A stretch of DNA of 11,248 nt from JAEHDI01 sp035455185 (GTDB lineage Bacteria; Acidobacteriota; Terriglobia; Bryobacterales; Bryobacteraceae), in the NCBI GenBank assembly GCA_035455185.1, contig DATIFQ010000212.1, positions 1 to 11,248 on the forward strand, in the 5' to 3' direction. The position numbers and the translations under genes were made by a program. The notes under the pieces are model-generated. The model did not search any database and was not told the origin of the DNA. It was given only the letters and a program-made list of their open reading frames with translations. Below are positions 1 through 6,624 of the stretch, piece by piece (the first letter of the stretch is position 1; each line of letters starts with the position of its first letter).

Positions 1-140
1 GCGCGAGATTCCCACTTTCCCACAGCTACGACGACTACGATTCCCTCCCTCACTGCAAGAAGAACTTCAAAGAGGGCTGCCTAATGAAACCGGACAGATC
101 ACGTGTGAACAAAACCGGACATCTTGACCTGTTAACGACA
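1..140. mobile_element. Probable end of an insertion sequence (IS21/IS481-like), partial
   Basis: The decamer AAACCGGACA occurs twice here, at 87-96 and 112-121, 25 bases apart. Read on the minus strand from base 140 the sequence begins TGTCGTTAACAGG and then carries two TGTCCGGTTT blocks. Short repeated blocks inside a terminus that starts with TGT are typical of IS21-like element ends, and IS481-type ends can look similar. On the plus strand an open frame enters from the left edge and stops at TAA 82-84; its last residues (SLTARRTSKRAA) are basic and low in complexity. That frame could be the tail of a transposase or helper gene, but I do not recognise it. The presumed outer boundary at about 140 lies only about 23 bases beyond the decarboxylase stop codon. 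The partner end is outside the window, so element identity, completeness and any target duplication cannot be judged. Confidence 0.35.
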
Positions 141-163
141 GCCGGAACGCTGCAAACCTCGCT

Positions 164-2293
164 TCAGACCTCGGCGAGCACTGCCTCGGTTGTCTTTGCC
201 AGCGTCTCGATAAAGTCGGCGAGCAGGTCCTGTTTGTGACCGGTTTCGGCGGCAAACACGATGTACGGGCTCATTACGGTTGCGCGAAGGACGAAGATTC
301 CGTGCGCGGAGTACTCTTCCGGGTCGACCCCGGCCCGTTCGAGCAAGTCGGCGACGGAATGAGAGGAATACTGGGGCGTCTGGAAACGGGTGCGCGACAG
401 AAAGAACGGCTGGGCATACGCGTACTCACGCTCTCCAAGCTCTGCTTCGATCGTAAAGTGGCCGTACACCTTTTCACCGAGGCGGTTCATTCGGGCAAGC
501 GATCGGTCCCCTTTGATCTTGACGACGAAGCAGACGATGTTTGTGTCGGGAGGCGGGCCGGTTATCGGCAGAAACTCGTACCTCGTCTCCAACCAGTTGG
601 CGCGACAACCAGGTTCCCAGTGCACGAGCCGCTCGTACAACTCGCGCGCGCCGAGTAGCGAAGCGCGCATGATCTCGCCGTACCCGTCGCGGTTCGGAGG
701 GATCATGCGGTGCGAGAGCCAGCAGCCGGCGGCCGCGGCGCCGGGCTTTGAACCCTCGAGAATAAACGGCCCGACATTCTGCGGCGGTTCGTAAGCCTGG
801 CTGAGAAGATCGGCGCTGGTGGTGACGGTGATGTAGGGCGCCTCCTGAGTCAGGTACAGGCGGACGCGGTCGTTCCGGAAGGCCACCACGCCGCAGGGAT
901 ACGGCACGTACCCCATCTTATGAGGGTCGATGGTAATGGACTCCGCGCGGGGGAACGCCAGAAAAGAATTGCATACTTCCCGGCTGCCCCACTGAAGATG
1001 AATCGTCTTCTTATACGAACCACGCTCGAGACCCAGCAGTCGTGAAGCAAACTCGTTCACGCGCCGGATGGTTTCCTCCGTGTCTCCGGACTCGCTTTCT
1101 GGCGAGGCAGGCACGAAAACGGACCGGACATAACCGGACCAGGCGGCGTCGGCGTGCAGCCAGAAACTGAGATTCTCCTCCGCTTCGAGCTTGTGGCGAA
1201 GTTCGTCGATATGGTGAATCGGGTCGACGGCGCCCTCCTCTGTGGTCCCGGCGATTGCGATGACGGCGAGCGGACACAGGCCGCGCTGGATAGCCTGCCT
1301 CAGTTTGGCCTCCAGATCGCGGACATCCATCCGGAAGCTGCGGTCGACGTCGACGAGAACGACGTTGTCCTTCCCGATTCCGAGAACGTCGGCCGCCTTC
1401 AGGAGACTGTAGTGCGCGGTGCCCGAGACGAAGAGCGCGGGTGGCGTGTTGGCGAACGTGGAAACCAGGCCGGCATTCGAGGGCAGCAGTCCCGAGGAGC
1501 GGAGCATCTCCCACGCGCGGGCGGCCGCGGCGTGCTCCTCGAGCTTGAGGTGCTGGCGCACCGCGTCGATGAAACGGGGCAGCAGGTACACTGCCTCGTT
1601 GGGCTTGATGAAGAGCAACTGTCGCTCGTCGATTTCGGTGAGCGACCGTGGCGAGTGGGAAGAGTCGCCCGGCAGCTTGATGCCAATCGGAATCCCGTGG
1701 CTCTCAGCGGCCCGCTTCACCGCCGGCGGAAAGTAGCGGATGTTGCGCGTCACCCACAGTGCTTCCAGATTGGCGATGGTTCCGCCGCCCGTAATGTGAG
1801 CCCATCCGAACTCCCGGCGCAGTTCCCGATGATGAGCGCCCGGTGGGGGAGGGCAACGGTAACCCAGCATCTTGAGGATGTCCGCCGCCACTTCGAGTTC
1901 CCACTCCACCGTCACCGGCGCCGCCTCCGGAGTGACATTGTTCGGGTTGTACAGCATGCCGGCGAAGTAGCCCAACACCGACGGGATTGTCTGGTCGGAC
2001 AGCATGTGGGCGATATAGCGGGGACTGTAAAACGGGAAATGCCGGCGGAGGCGCGCCAGCATCTCGCTGAGTTGCTGGAGCAGCGCGTCGGTCCAATCCA
2101 GGAACTCGCGCCGCATCTGCTGCGTGACGATGATCTCGTCGGACGGGAAGTAATTTCGGCGCCAGTAGAAATAGTCGCGAAGCACGTGGAGAATCATCTC
2201 CTCCTCAAAGCTCGCGTTCTCTGCTTTTGGCCCGAGGAACCAGGCGCCCAGACGCTTGGTCTTCTCGCGCGTCGTCGGCTTCTCGTCGGCCAT
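164..2293 (-). CDS. PLP-dependent amino acid decarboxylase, tyrosine decarboxylase-like
   Basis: A 709-residue group II pyridoxal-phosphate decarboxylase, expected to be cytosolic and to turn an amino acid, possibly tyrosine, into its amine plus CO2. The PLP lysine is K459 in SITIDPHKMGYVPY. The aspartate that pairs with the pyridine nitrogen is D382 in HADAAWSGY, and H294 in GTAHYSLLKAAD is the likely ring-stacking histidine. Other family blocks are the glycine-rich TGGGTIANLEAL (168-179), GTTEEGAVDP (349-358), ILEGSKPGAAAA (511-522) and VLRATVMSPY (668-677). These resemble the large tyrosine decarboxylases of Enterococcus and Lactobacillus (about 620 residues) more than the short archaeal MfnA or ordinary glutamate decarboxylase. 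It is longer than those, with extra sequence around residues 145-160 and 200-260. ATG at 2291-2293 follows the preceding hydrolase stop by 15 bases, so the two genes are probably co-transcribed. No amine/amino-acid antiporter is visible. The family is secure; the substrate is inferred. Confidence 0.88.
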   Translation of the reverse strand: MADEKPTTREKTKRLGAWFLGPKAENASFEEEMILHVLRDYFYWRRNYFPSDEIIVTQQMRREFLDWTDALLQQLSEMLARLRRHFPFYSPRYIAHMLSDQTIPSVLGYFAGMLYNPNNVTPEAAPVTVEWELEVAADILKMLGYRCPPPPGAHHRELRREFGWAHITGGGTIANLEALWVTRNIRYFPPAVKRAAESHGIPIGIKLPGDSSHSPRSLTEIDERQLLFIKPNEAVYLLPRFIDAVRQHLKLEEHAAAARAWEMLRSSGLLPSNAGLVSTFANTPPALFVSGTAHYSLLKAADVLGIGKDNVVLVDVDRSFRMDVRDLEAKLRQAIQRGLCPLAVIAIAGTTEEGAVDPIHHIDELRHKLEAEENLSFWLHADAAWSGYVRSVFVPASPESESGDTEETIRRVNEFASRLLGLERGSYKKTIHLQWGSREVCNSFLAFPRAESITIDPHKMGYVPYPCGVVAFRNDRVRLYLTQEAPYITVTTSADLLSQAYEPPQNVGPFILEGSKPGAAAAGCWLSHRMIPPNRDGYGEIMRASLLGARELYERLVHWEPGCRANWLETRYEFLPITGPPPDTNIVCFVVKIKGDRSLARMNRLGEKVYGHFTIEAELGEREYAYAQPFFLSRTRFQTPQYSSHSVADLLERAGVDPEEYSAHGIFVLRATVMSPYIVFAAETGHKQDLLADFIETLAKTTEAVLAEV

Positions 2294-2308
2294 GGCCCGG
2301 TCCGCTCG

Positions 2309-3007
2309 CTACCAGGTCACCGGCTTGCCGATCTCGAGCGGCCAAACCTGGGTTTCGGGGATGTCCCGGAGGAGCTCCGCCAATTGTTCCGGCCGACCCG
2401 TCAGCGGTGGAAACGTGGCGAAATGCATGGGCACCACCTTGTGGGGACGCAACAGCCGGCAGGCCGCTGCGGCTTCCCTGGCTCCCATGGTGAACAGATC
2501 GCCAATCGGGAGAAAGGCGAGCTCGGGATTGTAAAGCTGCGCAATCAACTGCATGTCGGTGAACACGTTGGTGTCGCCGGCGAAGTAGACGCGCCGCGAG
2601 TCGGGAAGCGTAAGCACGAAACCGCACGCCTCTCCGCCATAGATGATCTGGCCGCCGTCGAGAATGCCGCAGCTATGGACGGCGTGTGTCATCGTCACGG
2701 TGACCGAGCCGGCCTGCTGGGAGCCGCCCTTGTTCATCGGGGAAGTGTTGGTGACCCCCTTGGACTCGAGCCAGTGGCAGGTCTCAAAAATCGCGACAAC
2801 TTTAGGTGAGAATTTTTTCGCCAGCGGTACCGCGTCATGAACATGATCGAAGTGCCCGTGCGTGATGAGCATGGTATCCAGTCGCGTGATTTCATGCCGC
2901 TGTGGATAGGTCGGGTTTCCCTCGATCCACGGGTCAACCAGAATGACCTCGCCGGAAGGGAGCCGGAACTGGAATGTGCCGTGTCCAAGCCACGTGATCT
3001 CCAACAT
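2309..3007 (-). CDS. Metal-dependent hydrolase, UPF0173 / metallo-beta-lactamase fold
   Basis: A 232-residue single-domain protein of the metallo-beta-lactamase superfamily, close to the roughly 225-230 residues usual for UPF0173 (YtkL/UlaG-like) hydrolases. It opens with the family's typical MLEITWLGHGTF. The metal site is HGHFDH (H50, H52, D54, H55), with further candidate ligands H108 or H111, D145 in FAGDTN and H195 in VVPMHF. There is no signal peptide, so it should be cytosolic. The physiological substrate of this family is generally not established, and the sequence does not give it. ATG at 3005-3007 is preceded by a strong Shine-Dalgarno GGAGGAG (plus-strand 3015-3021) seven bases away, which fixes the start. 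The decarboxylase starts 15 bases after its stop, so the two are likely one transcript. Whether they share a pathway is unknown. Confidence 0.9.
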   Translation of the reverse strand: MLEITWLGHGTFQFRLPSGEVILVDPWIEGNPTYPQRHEITRLDTMLITHGHFDHVHDAVPLAKKFSPKVVAIFETCHWLESKGVTNTSPMNKGGSQQAGSVTVTMTHAVHSCGILDGGQIIYGGEACGFVLTLPDSRRVYFAGDTNVFTDMQLIAQLYNPELAFLPIGDLFTMGAREAAAACRLLRPHKVVPMHFATFPPLTGRPEQLAELLRDIPETQVWPLEIGKPVTW

Positions 3008-3060
3008 GAGTGCGCTCCTCCACTGATAATAAACCGCTGCGGAGGCTTGCCGGTGGCCGC

Positions 3061-3522
3061 TCAGCGGCCGGCGGTGTGGCGCTTGGAGGTGGGCTGGGTC
3101 TGTTGCCTTCCTGGCGGTTTGCGTGTGACCTTGCGTCGAAGCAAACGGTTCACCGCCCGGATCAAGTGCGCCACTTCATTCGCGCTCTTGGGAAGCACAA
3201 TATCTGCTCCGGTGTTCGATTCGTCCAGGCCGTAGGCCTCGACGTAGCCGGAGAGCAAAATGATCGGAATCGCCGGCTCAACGGCGCGGACGCGGCGGAT
3301 CAACTCGAGGCCATCCACCTTCGGCATACGGTAGTCGGTGACCAGGATGTCGAACTTGCCGTGGCTGAACTGCTCGATAGCGTCCTCCCCCCCAGAGGCG
3401 GTGGTGGTGCGGTGCCCAAGTTCATCCAGGATGGCTCTCCGGGCGGAGAGGCCGCTCTTGTTATCGTCGACCAGGAGGATTCGAGCGTGAAGCGAGGCGT
3501 CGGAACGGGAACGAGATGTCAT
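3061..3522 (-). CDS. Stand-alone response regulator receiver protein (CheY-like)
   Basis: A 153-residue protein consisting of one receiver domain and a basic tail. The acidic pair is D19-D20 in ILLVDDN, the phosphoacceptor is D63 in LVTDYRMPKVDG, the conserved Ser/Thr is S91 in ILLSGY and the conserved lysine is K112 in LPKSAN, so the phosphorylation site is complete. After about residue 130 the chain becomes rich in Arg, Lys, Gln and Pro with no recognisable output domain. It should receive a phosphoryl group from a histidine kinase and act through protein contacts. No kinase gene is in the window. ATG at 3520-3522 has no clear Shine-Dalgarno sequence, so the start is less certain than the domain. 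It is 53 bases upstream of the hydrolase gene on the same strand; that spacing neither proves nor excludes a shared transcript. Confidence 0.87.
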   Translation of the reverse strand: MTSRSRSDASLHARILLVDDNKSGLSARRAILDELGHRTTTASGGEDAIEQFSHGKFDILVTDYRMPKVDGLELIRRVRAVEPAIPIILLSGYVEAYGLDESNTGADIVLPKSANEVAHLIRAVNRLLRRKVTRKPPGRQQTQPTSKRHTAGR

Positions 3523-3637
3523 TCGAACGAGCCGAAATTAACAAAGGCGCAACAGGACTGTCAATCGTTCTGTATCGAATTGTAGCGAAGCGAGATGTTT
3601 CGCTTGACTTTTTGGGTGCGCGAAGTGTGAGGTCCGT

Positions 3638-4756
3638 TTATTCGACTTCCCGCGGCGCCGTGTACCCGTTCTTGGCGATGATCTGATACTTGAGCGGCTT
3701 GCCCTTCTCGTCTGTGATACGGAGCGCCTCGTTGGTGGCTGGATTCACAAGTTCCACCTTGATCTTGCGGAACTTGCCGTCGCGCGTCTGGTTGGTGGGC
3801 TGGTAGGTGATGGTGTACTGATTCCGGAGTGTCTCCGAGATGGTCCGGAAGATCCCGGGGAATTCACCATAGAAGCGCGGGAAAAAAGCTTGTCCGCCAG
3901 TTTCCTTGGTGAAGGTTCGGAGCTGGTTGTCAGCCTGGAGGAAGTCGAGCCGGGCAATCGATCCCATGGCTCCTCGAGCGTCGTACCACTCGCGAAGCGC
4001 CTGCATCAGTCCGATGGCGTAAATCGGCACGCCGGCGTTCTGTAAAATCCGGCGGGTCTTGTCGAAGGTCAGCTTGCTGAACGTGTCCATGCCGGACGAG
4101 ATCAGGATTACCGCCTTGCGGCCCTCGATTTGCGACATTCGCTCCACGGTATCCGTGAGGGCGTCAAAGAGATTGGCTTCTGAAAAACCGGCGATTCGAA
4201 GCCGTTGCATCGCCTCGTACGCCTTCCGCTTGTCGGTGGAGAAGTCCGATAGAATCTCGGGACGCATGTCGTAGGCGACCACGGCCACGTAATCCTCGGG
4301 TTTGAGCGTCTCGAGGAAACCGTAAGCCGCCGTTAGCGTCTGGTACCACGTTTCGCCCCAGTAGTACTGAAACAGGTTGCTGAATTCGATGACGAGGCAG
4401 ACCGTCATCGGCGCCTCGCCCTTCTCGAACGTGGCGATCTGTTGAGGCGTGTTGTCTTCGAGGATCCGGAAATTACCCTGGGGAATTCCTGGAATGAACT
4501 GGCCCTTGTTGCTCAGGACGGCCACCTCGAGGTTCACGGTCAGCACGTCGCTTCGGAATGTGGGCGTGCCCTCCGGCAGATCGGGCTTGTCCTTCTTTGT
4601 AAACACCGACGGGATCTTGGGCTGTTCCGCCTCGGCGTCCTTCTTTCGAGGCTTCGCAACCGTCTCGGACGTCTGGCTCTTCGGACCTTCCTGCGCGATC
4701 AAGAGCGCAAACGACACCCCCGCAAGGGCCGCCGTCGCCAAGGCGATTCGTTTCAT
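3638..4756 (-). CDS. Secreted VWFA-related protein (acidobacterial type)
   Basis: A 372-residue protein with an N-terminal signal-like segment: MKR followed by a hydrophobic run to about residue 20, with probable cleavage near AQEG. Next comes a charged Lys/Glu/Pro linker (about 25-65) and a short beta-rich segment (about 66-112, containing LTVNLEVAVLSNKGQFI and FRILEDNTPQQI), as in the VWFA-related proteins abundant in Acidobacteria. A von Willebrand A-like domain follows at roughly 115-315 (MTVCLVIEFSN, EGRKAVILISSGMDTFS, VPIYAIGL), ending in NQYTITYQPTN. Such proteins are thought to act outside the cytoplasm in protein binding, but the ligand is unknown. The usual DxSxS metal motif is altered: the aligned segment reads E124-F-S126-N-L128. 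ATG at 4754-4756 is preceded by the purine-rich AGGAGCGGGGG, supporting this start. The rhomboid gene ends 74 bases upstream on the same strand. Confidence 0.85.
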   Translation of the reverse strand: MKRIALATAALAGVSFALLIAQEGPKSQTSETVAKPRKKDAEAEQPKIPSVFTKKDKPDLPEGTPTFRSDVLTVNLEVAVLSNKGQFIPGIPQGNFRILEDNTPQQIATFEKGEAPMTVCLVIEFSNLFQYYWGETWYQTLTAAYGFLETLKPEDYVAVVAYDMRPEILSDFSTDKRKAYEAMQRLRIAGFSEANLFDALTDTVERMSQIEGRKAVILISSGMDTFSKLTFDKTRRILQNAGVPIYAIGLMQALREWYDARGAMGSIARLDFLQADNQLRTFTKETGGQAFFPRFYGEFPGIFRTISETLRNQYTITYQPTNQTRDGKFRKIKVELVNPATNEALRITDEKGKPLKYQIIAKNGYTAPREVE

Positions 4757-4830
4757 GGTGAAATCCCCCGCTCCTACTATCGACTATAGCAGGGGTCCGG
4801 AGGGTCGGGACGCAGCCGGCGGACGCCCGA

Positions 4831-5586
4831 TCAGTTCACCCACGGACCGCGCTTCGAGTCGCGGTCACGCATGTAAACGTCGAACTTCCTGCGGGCGCGA
4901 TGTATTTTCCACTGCCGGTACCATCGCCCCACCGGGATTGTGAGGTTGAACTGCCGCTTTCTTCTTCTCAGGAACAGGAATCCGAACACCATCCCGCCCA
5001 AATGGGCGACGTGGCTGACACCGCCCCCGCTCGCGCCGATCGAGCTCAGAAAGGCGATGGCGCCGATGATCATCACGAAGTACTTGGCCTTGATCGGGAA
5101 CAGGAAGCTGAACAGGACGATACGATCAGGGTAGAGCACGCCGAAGGCGAGCAGTAGCCCGTAGATCGCTCCCGAGGCGCCGATGGTCCGGCTGTCCAGG
5201 CTTCCAAAGAGCACGTTAGCTACCACCACCGACACGCCCGCGCCTACGCCGCAAAGGAAGTAGTACTGGAGGAAGCGCTTGGTTCCCCAGTCCCATTCGA
5301 GGTCCGAGCCGAACATCCACAGCGCTAGCATGTTGAACAGGATGTGCGCGAACCCATACGGGTCGTGGAGAAACATGTAGGTGAATAGCTGCCAGAACGC
5401 CGGAAGGGTGATCACGGCGCGGGGCCACAGGCTGAAGTCGCTGAACCAGGAACCTGCCCCGACTCGGACCGCGAAAAAGTACAAAACAAACAGCGCGGAG
5501 TTGACGATCAGCAGCCATTTCACGCCCGTGGGCACGCCTCGCCCATAGAAAGAGCGGGAGGTGCTGTATCTGGCGGTGCTTGGCAT
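4831..5586 (-). CDS. Rhomboid family intramembrane serine protease
   Basis: A 251-residue polytopic membrane protein. The rhomboid catalytic serine is S138 in GASGAIYG and its partner histidine is H195 in HVAHLGG. The conserved HxxxN of the preceding helix is H81-ILF-N85. Hydrophobic helices lie near 22-42, 60-75, 80-94, 106-127, 136-152, 157-180 and 193-206, followed by a strongly basic cytoplasmic tail (RRRKR, then RRKF) to the C-terminus. It should cleave transmembrane substrates inside the lipid bilayer; no substrate is evident. I chose ATG at 5584-5586. A TTG at 5656-5658 would add 24 residues but would run into the divergent gene starting at 5634 and would add an unusual leader. The chosen ATG has only a weak ribosome site. 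The VWFA-like gene follows 74 bases downstream on the same strand. Confidence 0.9.
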   Translation of the reverse strand: MPSTARYSTSRSFYGRGVPTGVKWLLIVNSALFVLYFFAVRVGAGSWFSDFSLWPRAVITLPAFWQLFTYMFLHDPYGFAHILFNMLALWMFGSDLEWDWGTKRFLQYYFLCGVGAGVSVVVANVLFGSLDSRTIGASGAIYGLLLAFGVLYPDRIVLFSFLFPIKAKYFVMIIGAIAFLSSIGASGGGVSHVAHLGGMVFGFLFLRRRKRQFNLTIPVGRWYRQWKIHRARRKFDVYMRDRDSKRGPWVN

Positions 5587-5633
5587 GAAGCAGACGGACC
5601 TACCATGCAAGAATAACAAAAGCGGTACACGCG

Positions 5634-6284
5634 ATGAAAATGCTGCGCCGGCGCCCAAGTCTGGTGCATCCTCCAGGGATTTTGGAACGGCTATACGGCC
5701 GCATCCGGGGCCGCGAGCAAATGCTAGTGCGCGGAGATCCGGAATGGCCGCTCCTGCTCCTCAGCTACCCGCGTGGCGCCCTCGACGAGGCGAAAGAAGT
5801 CGAAGCAGCATACACCCACACATTCCCGTTGCTCACCCAGGAAACCCGCTCGCCGTATGAAGCGCTCCTGCCGGCGCTTCCAGCGATCGTTGTGGTGCTG
5901 CTGCGCCGCCGGAACGCGTGCGGGTGCCTGGGCCACTATCACCCGCGAGGTACGGAGTCGCGGCTGACGCATAGGTTGGCATCCGATCTCGGCAGTGCGA
6001 CCGGTGAGATCGACATCGCCTACGAAGCTATCCGGGAGTGGCAGCCGCAGCCGCTTTCTTCAATGGCGCTCGGAGATTTGGGCGGCCGCCTTGCCGCCCT
6101 GCATGTTCGAGCGGCGACGGTCGCGGTGCTGATGCACGAACTCGAGCACCTGGCGTTTCCGGACGCACCGGAGCGCGAGGCGCGCGGGCGGAGCAATGCA
6201 CTGTACTCGGCGGTGATGTCGGAATTTGTCGCCGCGGAGACCGATTCCGGCTACGGCATGGCCTCGTCTCCGCCCCGGCCGTAG
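5634..6284 (+). CDS. Uncharacterised protein with HExxH motif, possible metalloprotease-like
   Basis: A 216-residue protein that I do not recognise. It has no signal peptide. A short hydrophobic patch (LLPALPAIVVVLL, 78-90) is followed by a Cys/His-containing stretch (RRRNACGCLGHYHPRG, 91-106). Near the C-terminus a predicted helix carries HELEH (168-172) in AVLMHELEHLAFP, matching the HExxH zinc-binding pattern of zincin peptidases. A further acidic residue, E197 in VMSEFVAAE, lies about 25 residues later and could be a third ligand. The final residues (SSPPRP) look disordered. The gene is divergent from the rhomboid protease with only 47 bases between starts, and its last 34 bases overlap the 3' end of the opposite-strand small membrane protein gene. 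No good Shine-Dalgarno precedes ATG 5634; ATG 5640 is an alternative. Coding status is fairly secure from length and family-like motif structure; a protease role is only a possibility. Confidence 0.7.
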   Translation: MKMLRRRPSLVHPPGILERLYGRIRGREQMLVRGDPEWPLLLLSYPRGALDEAKEVEAAYTHTFPLLTQETRSPYEALLPALPAIVVVLLRRRNACGCLGHYHPRGTESRLTHRLASDLGSATGEIDIAYEAIREWQPQPLSSMALGDLGGRLAALHVRAATVAVLMHELEHLAFPDAPEREARGRSNALYSAVMSEFVAAETDSGYGMASSPPRP

Positions 6285-6541
6285 CGCCCAAGCCACGATC
6301 GTAACACCTGAAGCAGCACAGCGAGAGCGAGCCAGAGTTGCCAATGTGAGAAGCGGCCCGAAGGGATGGAGAACCGGCCGGCCCAATCAAGATCCGTCGC
6401 CAGACACCACGCGACAAGCAGCAGCGCGGCGGCGGAGCCGGACATCAGACAGTTTTCCACCGACCTTAGCAGTCGGCGGCGTTCTTCGGAGATGGTCGTT
6501 TTCCGCGCCGGACGATACCGAACGCGGATGCGAACGAGCAT
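6251..6541 (-). CDS. Small two-helix membrane protein, function unknown
   Basis: A 96-residue protein with a strongly basic N-terminus (MLVRIRVRYRPARK) and two hydrophobic segments. The first is at about 33-49 (MSGSAAALLLVAWCLATD) and the second at about 66-82 (HWQLWLALAVLLQVL), followed by a short Arg/Gly tail. By the positive-inside tendency both ends should face the cytoplasm, with a short outer loop around 50-63. The ribosome site GAGGAG (plus-strand 6549-6554) lies seven bases before ATG 6539-6541, which strongly supports that this is a real gene. The gene's 3' end runs 34 bases into the end of the opposing HExxH gene. It is divergent from the oxidoreductase at 6625. I recognise no family. 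Confidence 0.65.
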   Translation of the reverse strand: MLVRIRVRYRPARKTTISEERRRLLRSVENCLMSGSAAALLLVAWCLATDLDWAGRFSIPSGRFSHWQLWLALAVLLQVLRSWLGRYGRGGDEAMP

Positions 6542-6548
6542 CGCAGCA

Positions 6549-6554
6549 CTCCTC
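6549..6554 (-). promoter_or_regulatory. Ribosome binding site of the small membrane protein gene
   Basis: The minus strand reads GAGGAG, followed by seven bases (TGCTGCG) and then the ATG. This is close to the ideal Shine-Dalgarno sequence and spacing, and it is the main argument that the short gene at 6541-6251 is translated. Confidence 0.65.
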
Positions 6555-6565
6555 GTTTCTTCTCA

Positions 6566-6596
6566 ATTGTATTAGAGTGTGATGTGACGAAGACAA
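6566..6596 (-). promoter_or_regulatory. Possible sigma-70-type promoter for the small membrane protein gene
   Basis: In the 83-base gap between the divergent starts at 6541 and 6625 the base composition turns AT-rich. The minus strand shows TTGTCT (6596-6591), then 19 bases, then TACAAT (6571-6566), about 25 bases upstream of the ATG. An overlapping TAATAC would give 16-base spacing instead. Neither spacing is ideal, and promoter consensus in this group is poorly defined, so this is a weak call. Confidence 0.25.
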
Positions 6597-6624
6597 ATCG
6601 CTACATCCGGAAAGGTGGACTCTC

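Noticed and set aside
1154..2809. A 551-codon open frame on the plus strand opposite the decarboxylase and hydrolase genes
   Set aside because: It is a shadow of GC-rich coding DNA. The minus-strand frames carry full family motifs, whereas this frame has no recognisable domain and crosses two real genes and their junction.
3584..3613. Small hairpin AGCGAA/TTCGCT followed by a run of T on the plus strand
   Set aside because: The T run would serve only a plus-strand transcript, and no plus-strand gene ends here. On the minus strand, where the flanking genes lie, no T tract follows; the six-pair stem with a nine-base loop is also weak.
4757..4830. Imperfect inverted repeat (CCCCGCT...AGCAGGGG) between the rhomboid and VWFA genes
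   Set aside because: The arms pair with bulges and part of the sequence is the ribosome site of the VWFA gene; there is no T tract, so neither a terminator nor an operator can be claimed.
5587..5658. A longer rhomboid product starting at TTG 5656-5658
   Set aside because: It would overlap the start of the divergent gene and add a leader not expected before the first rhomboid helix. ATG 5584-5586 fits better.
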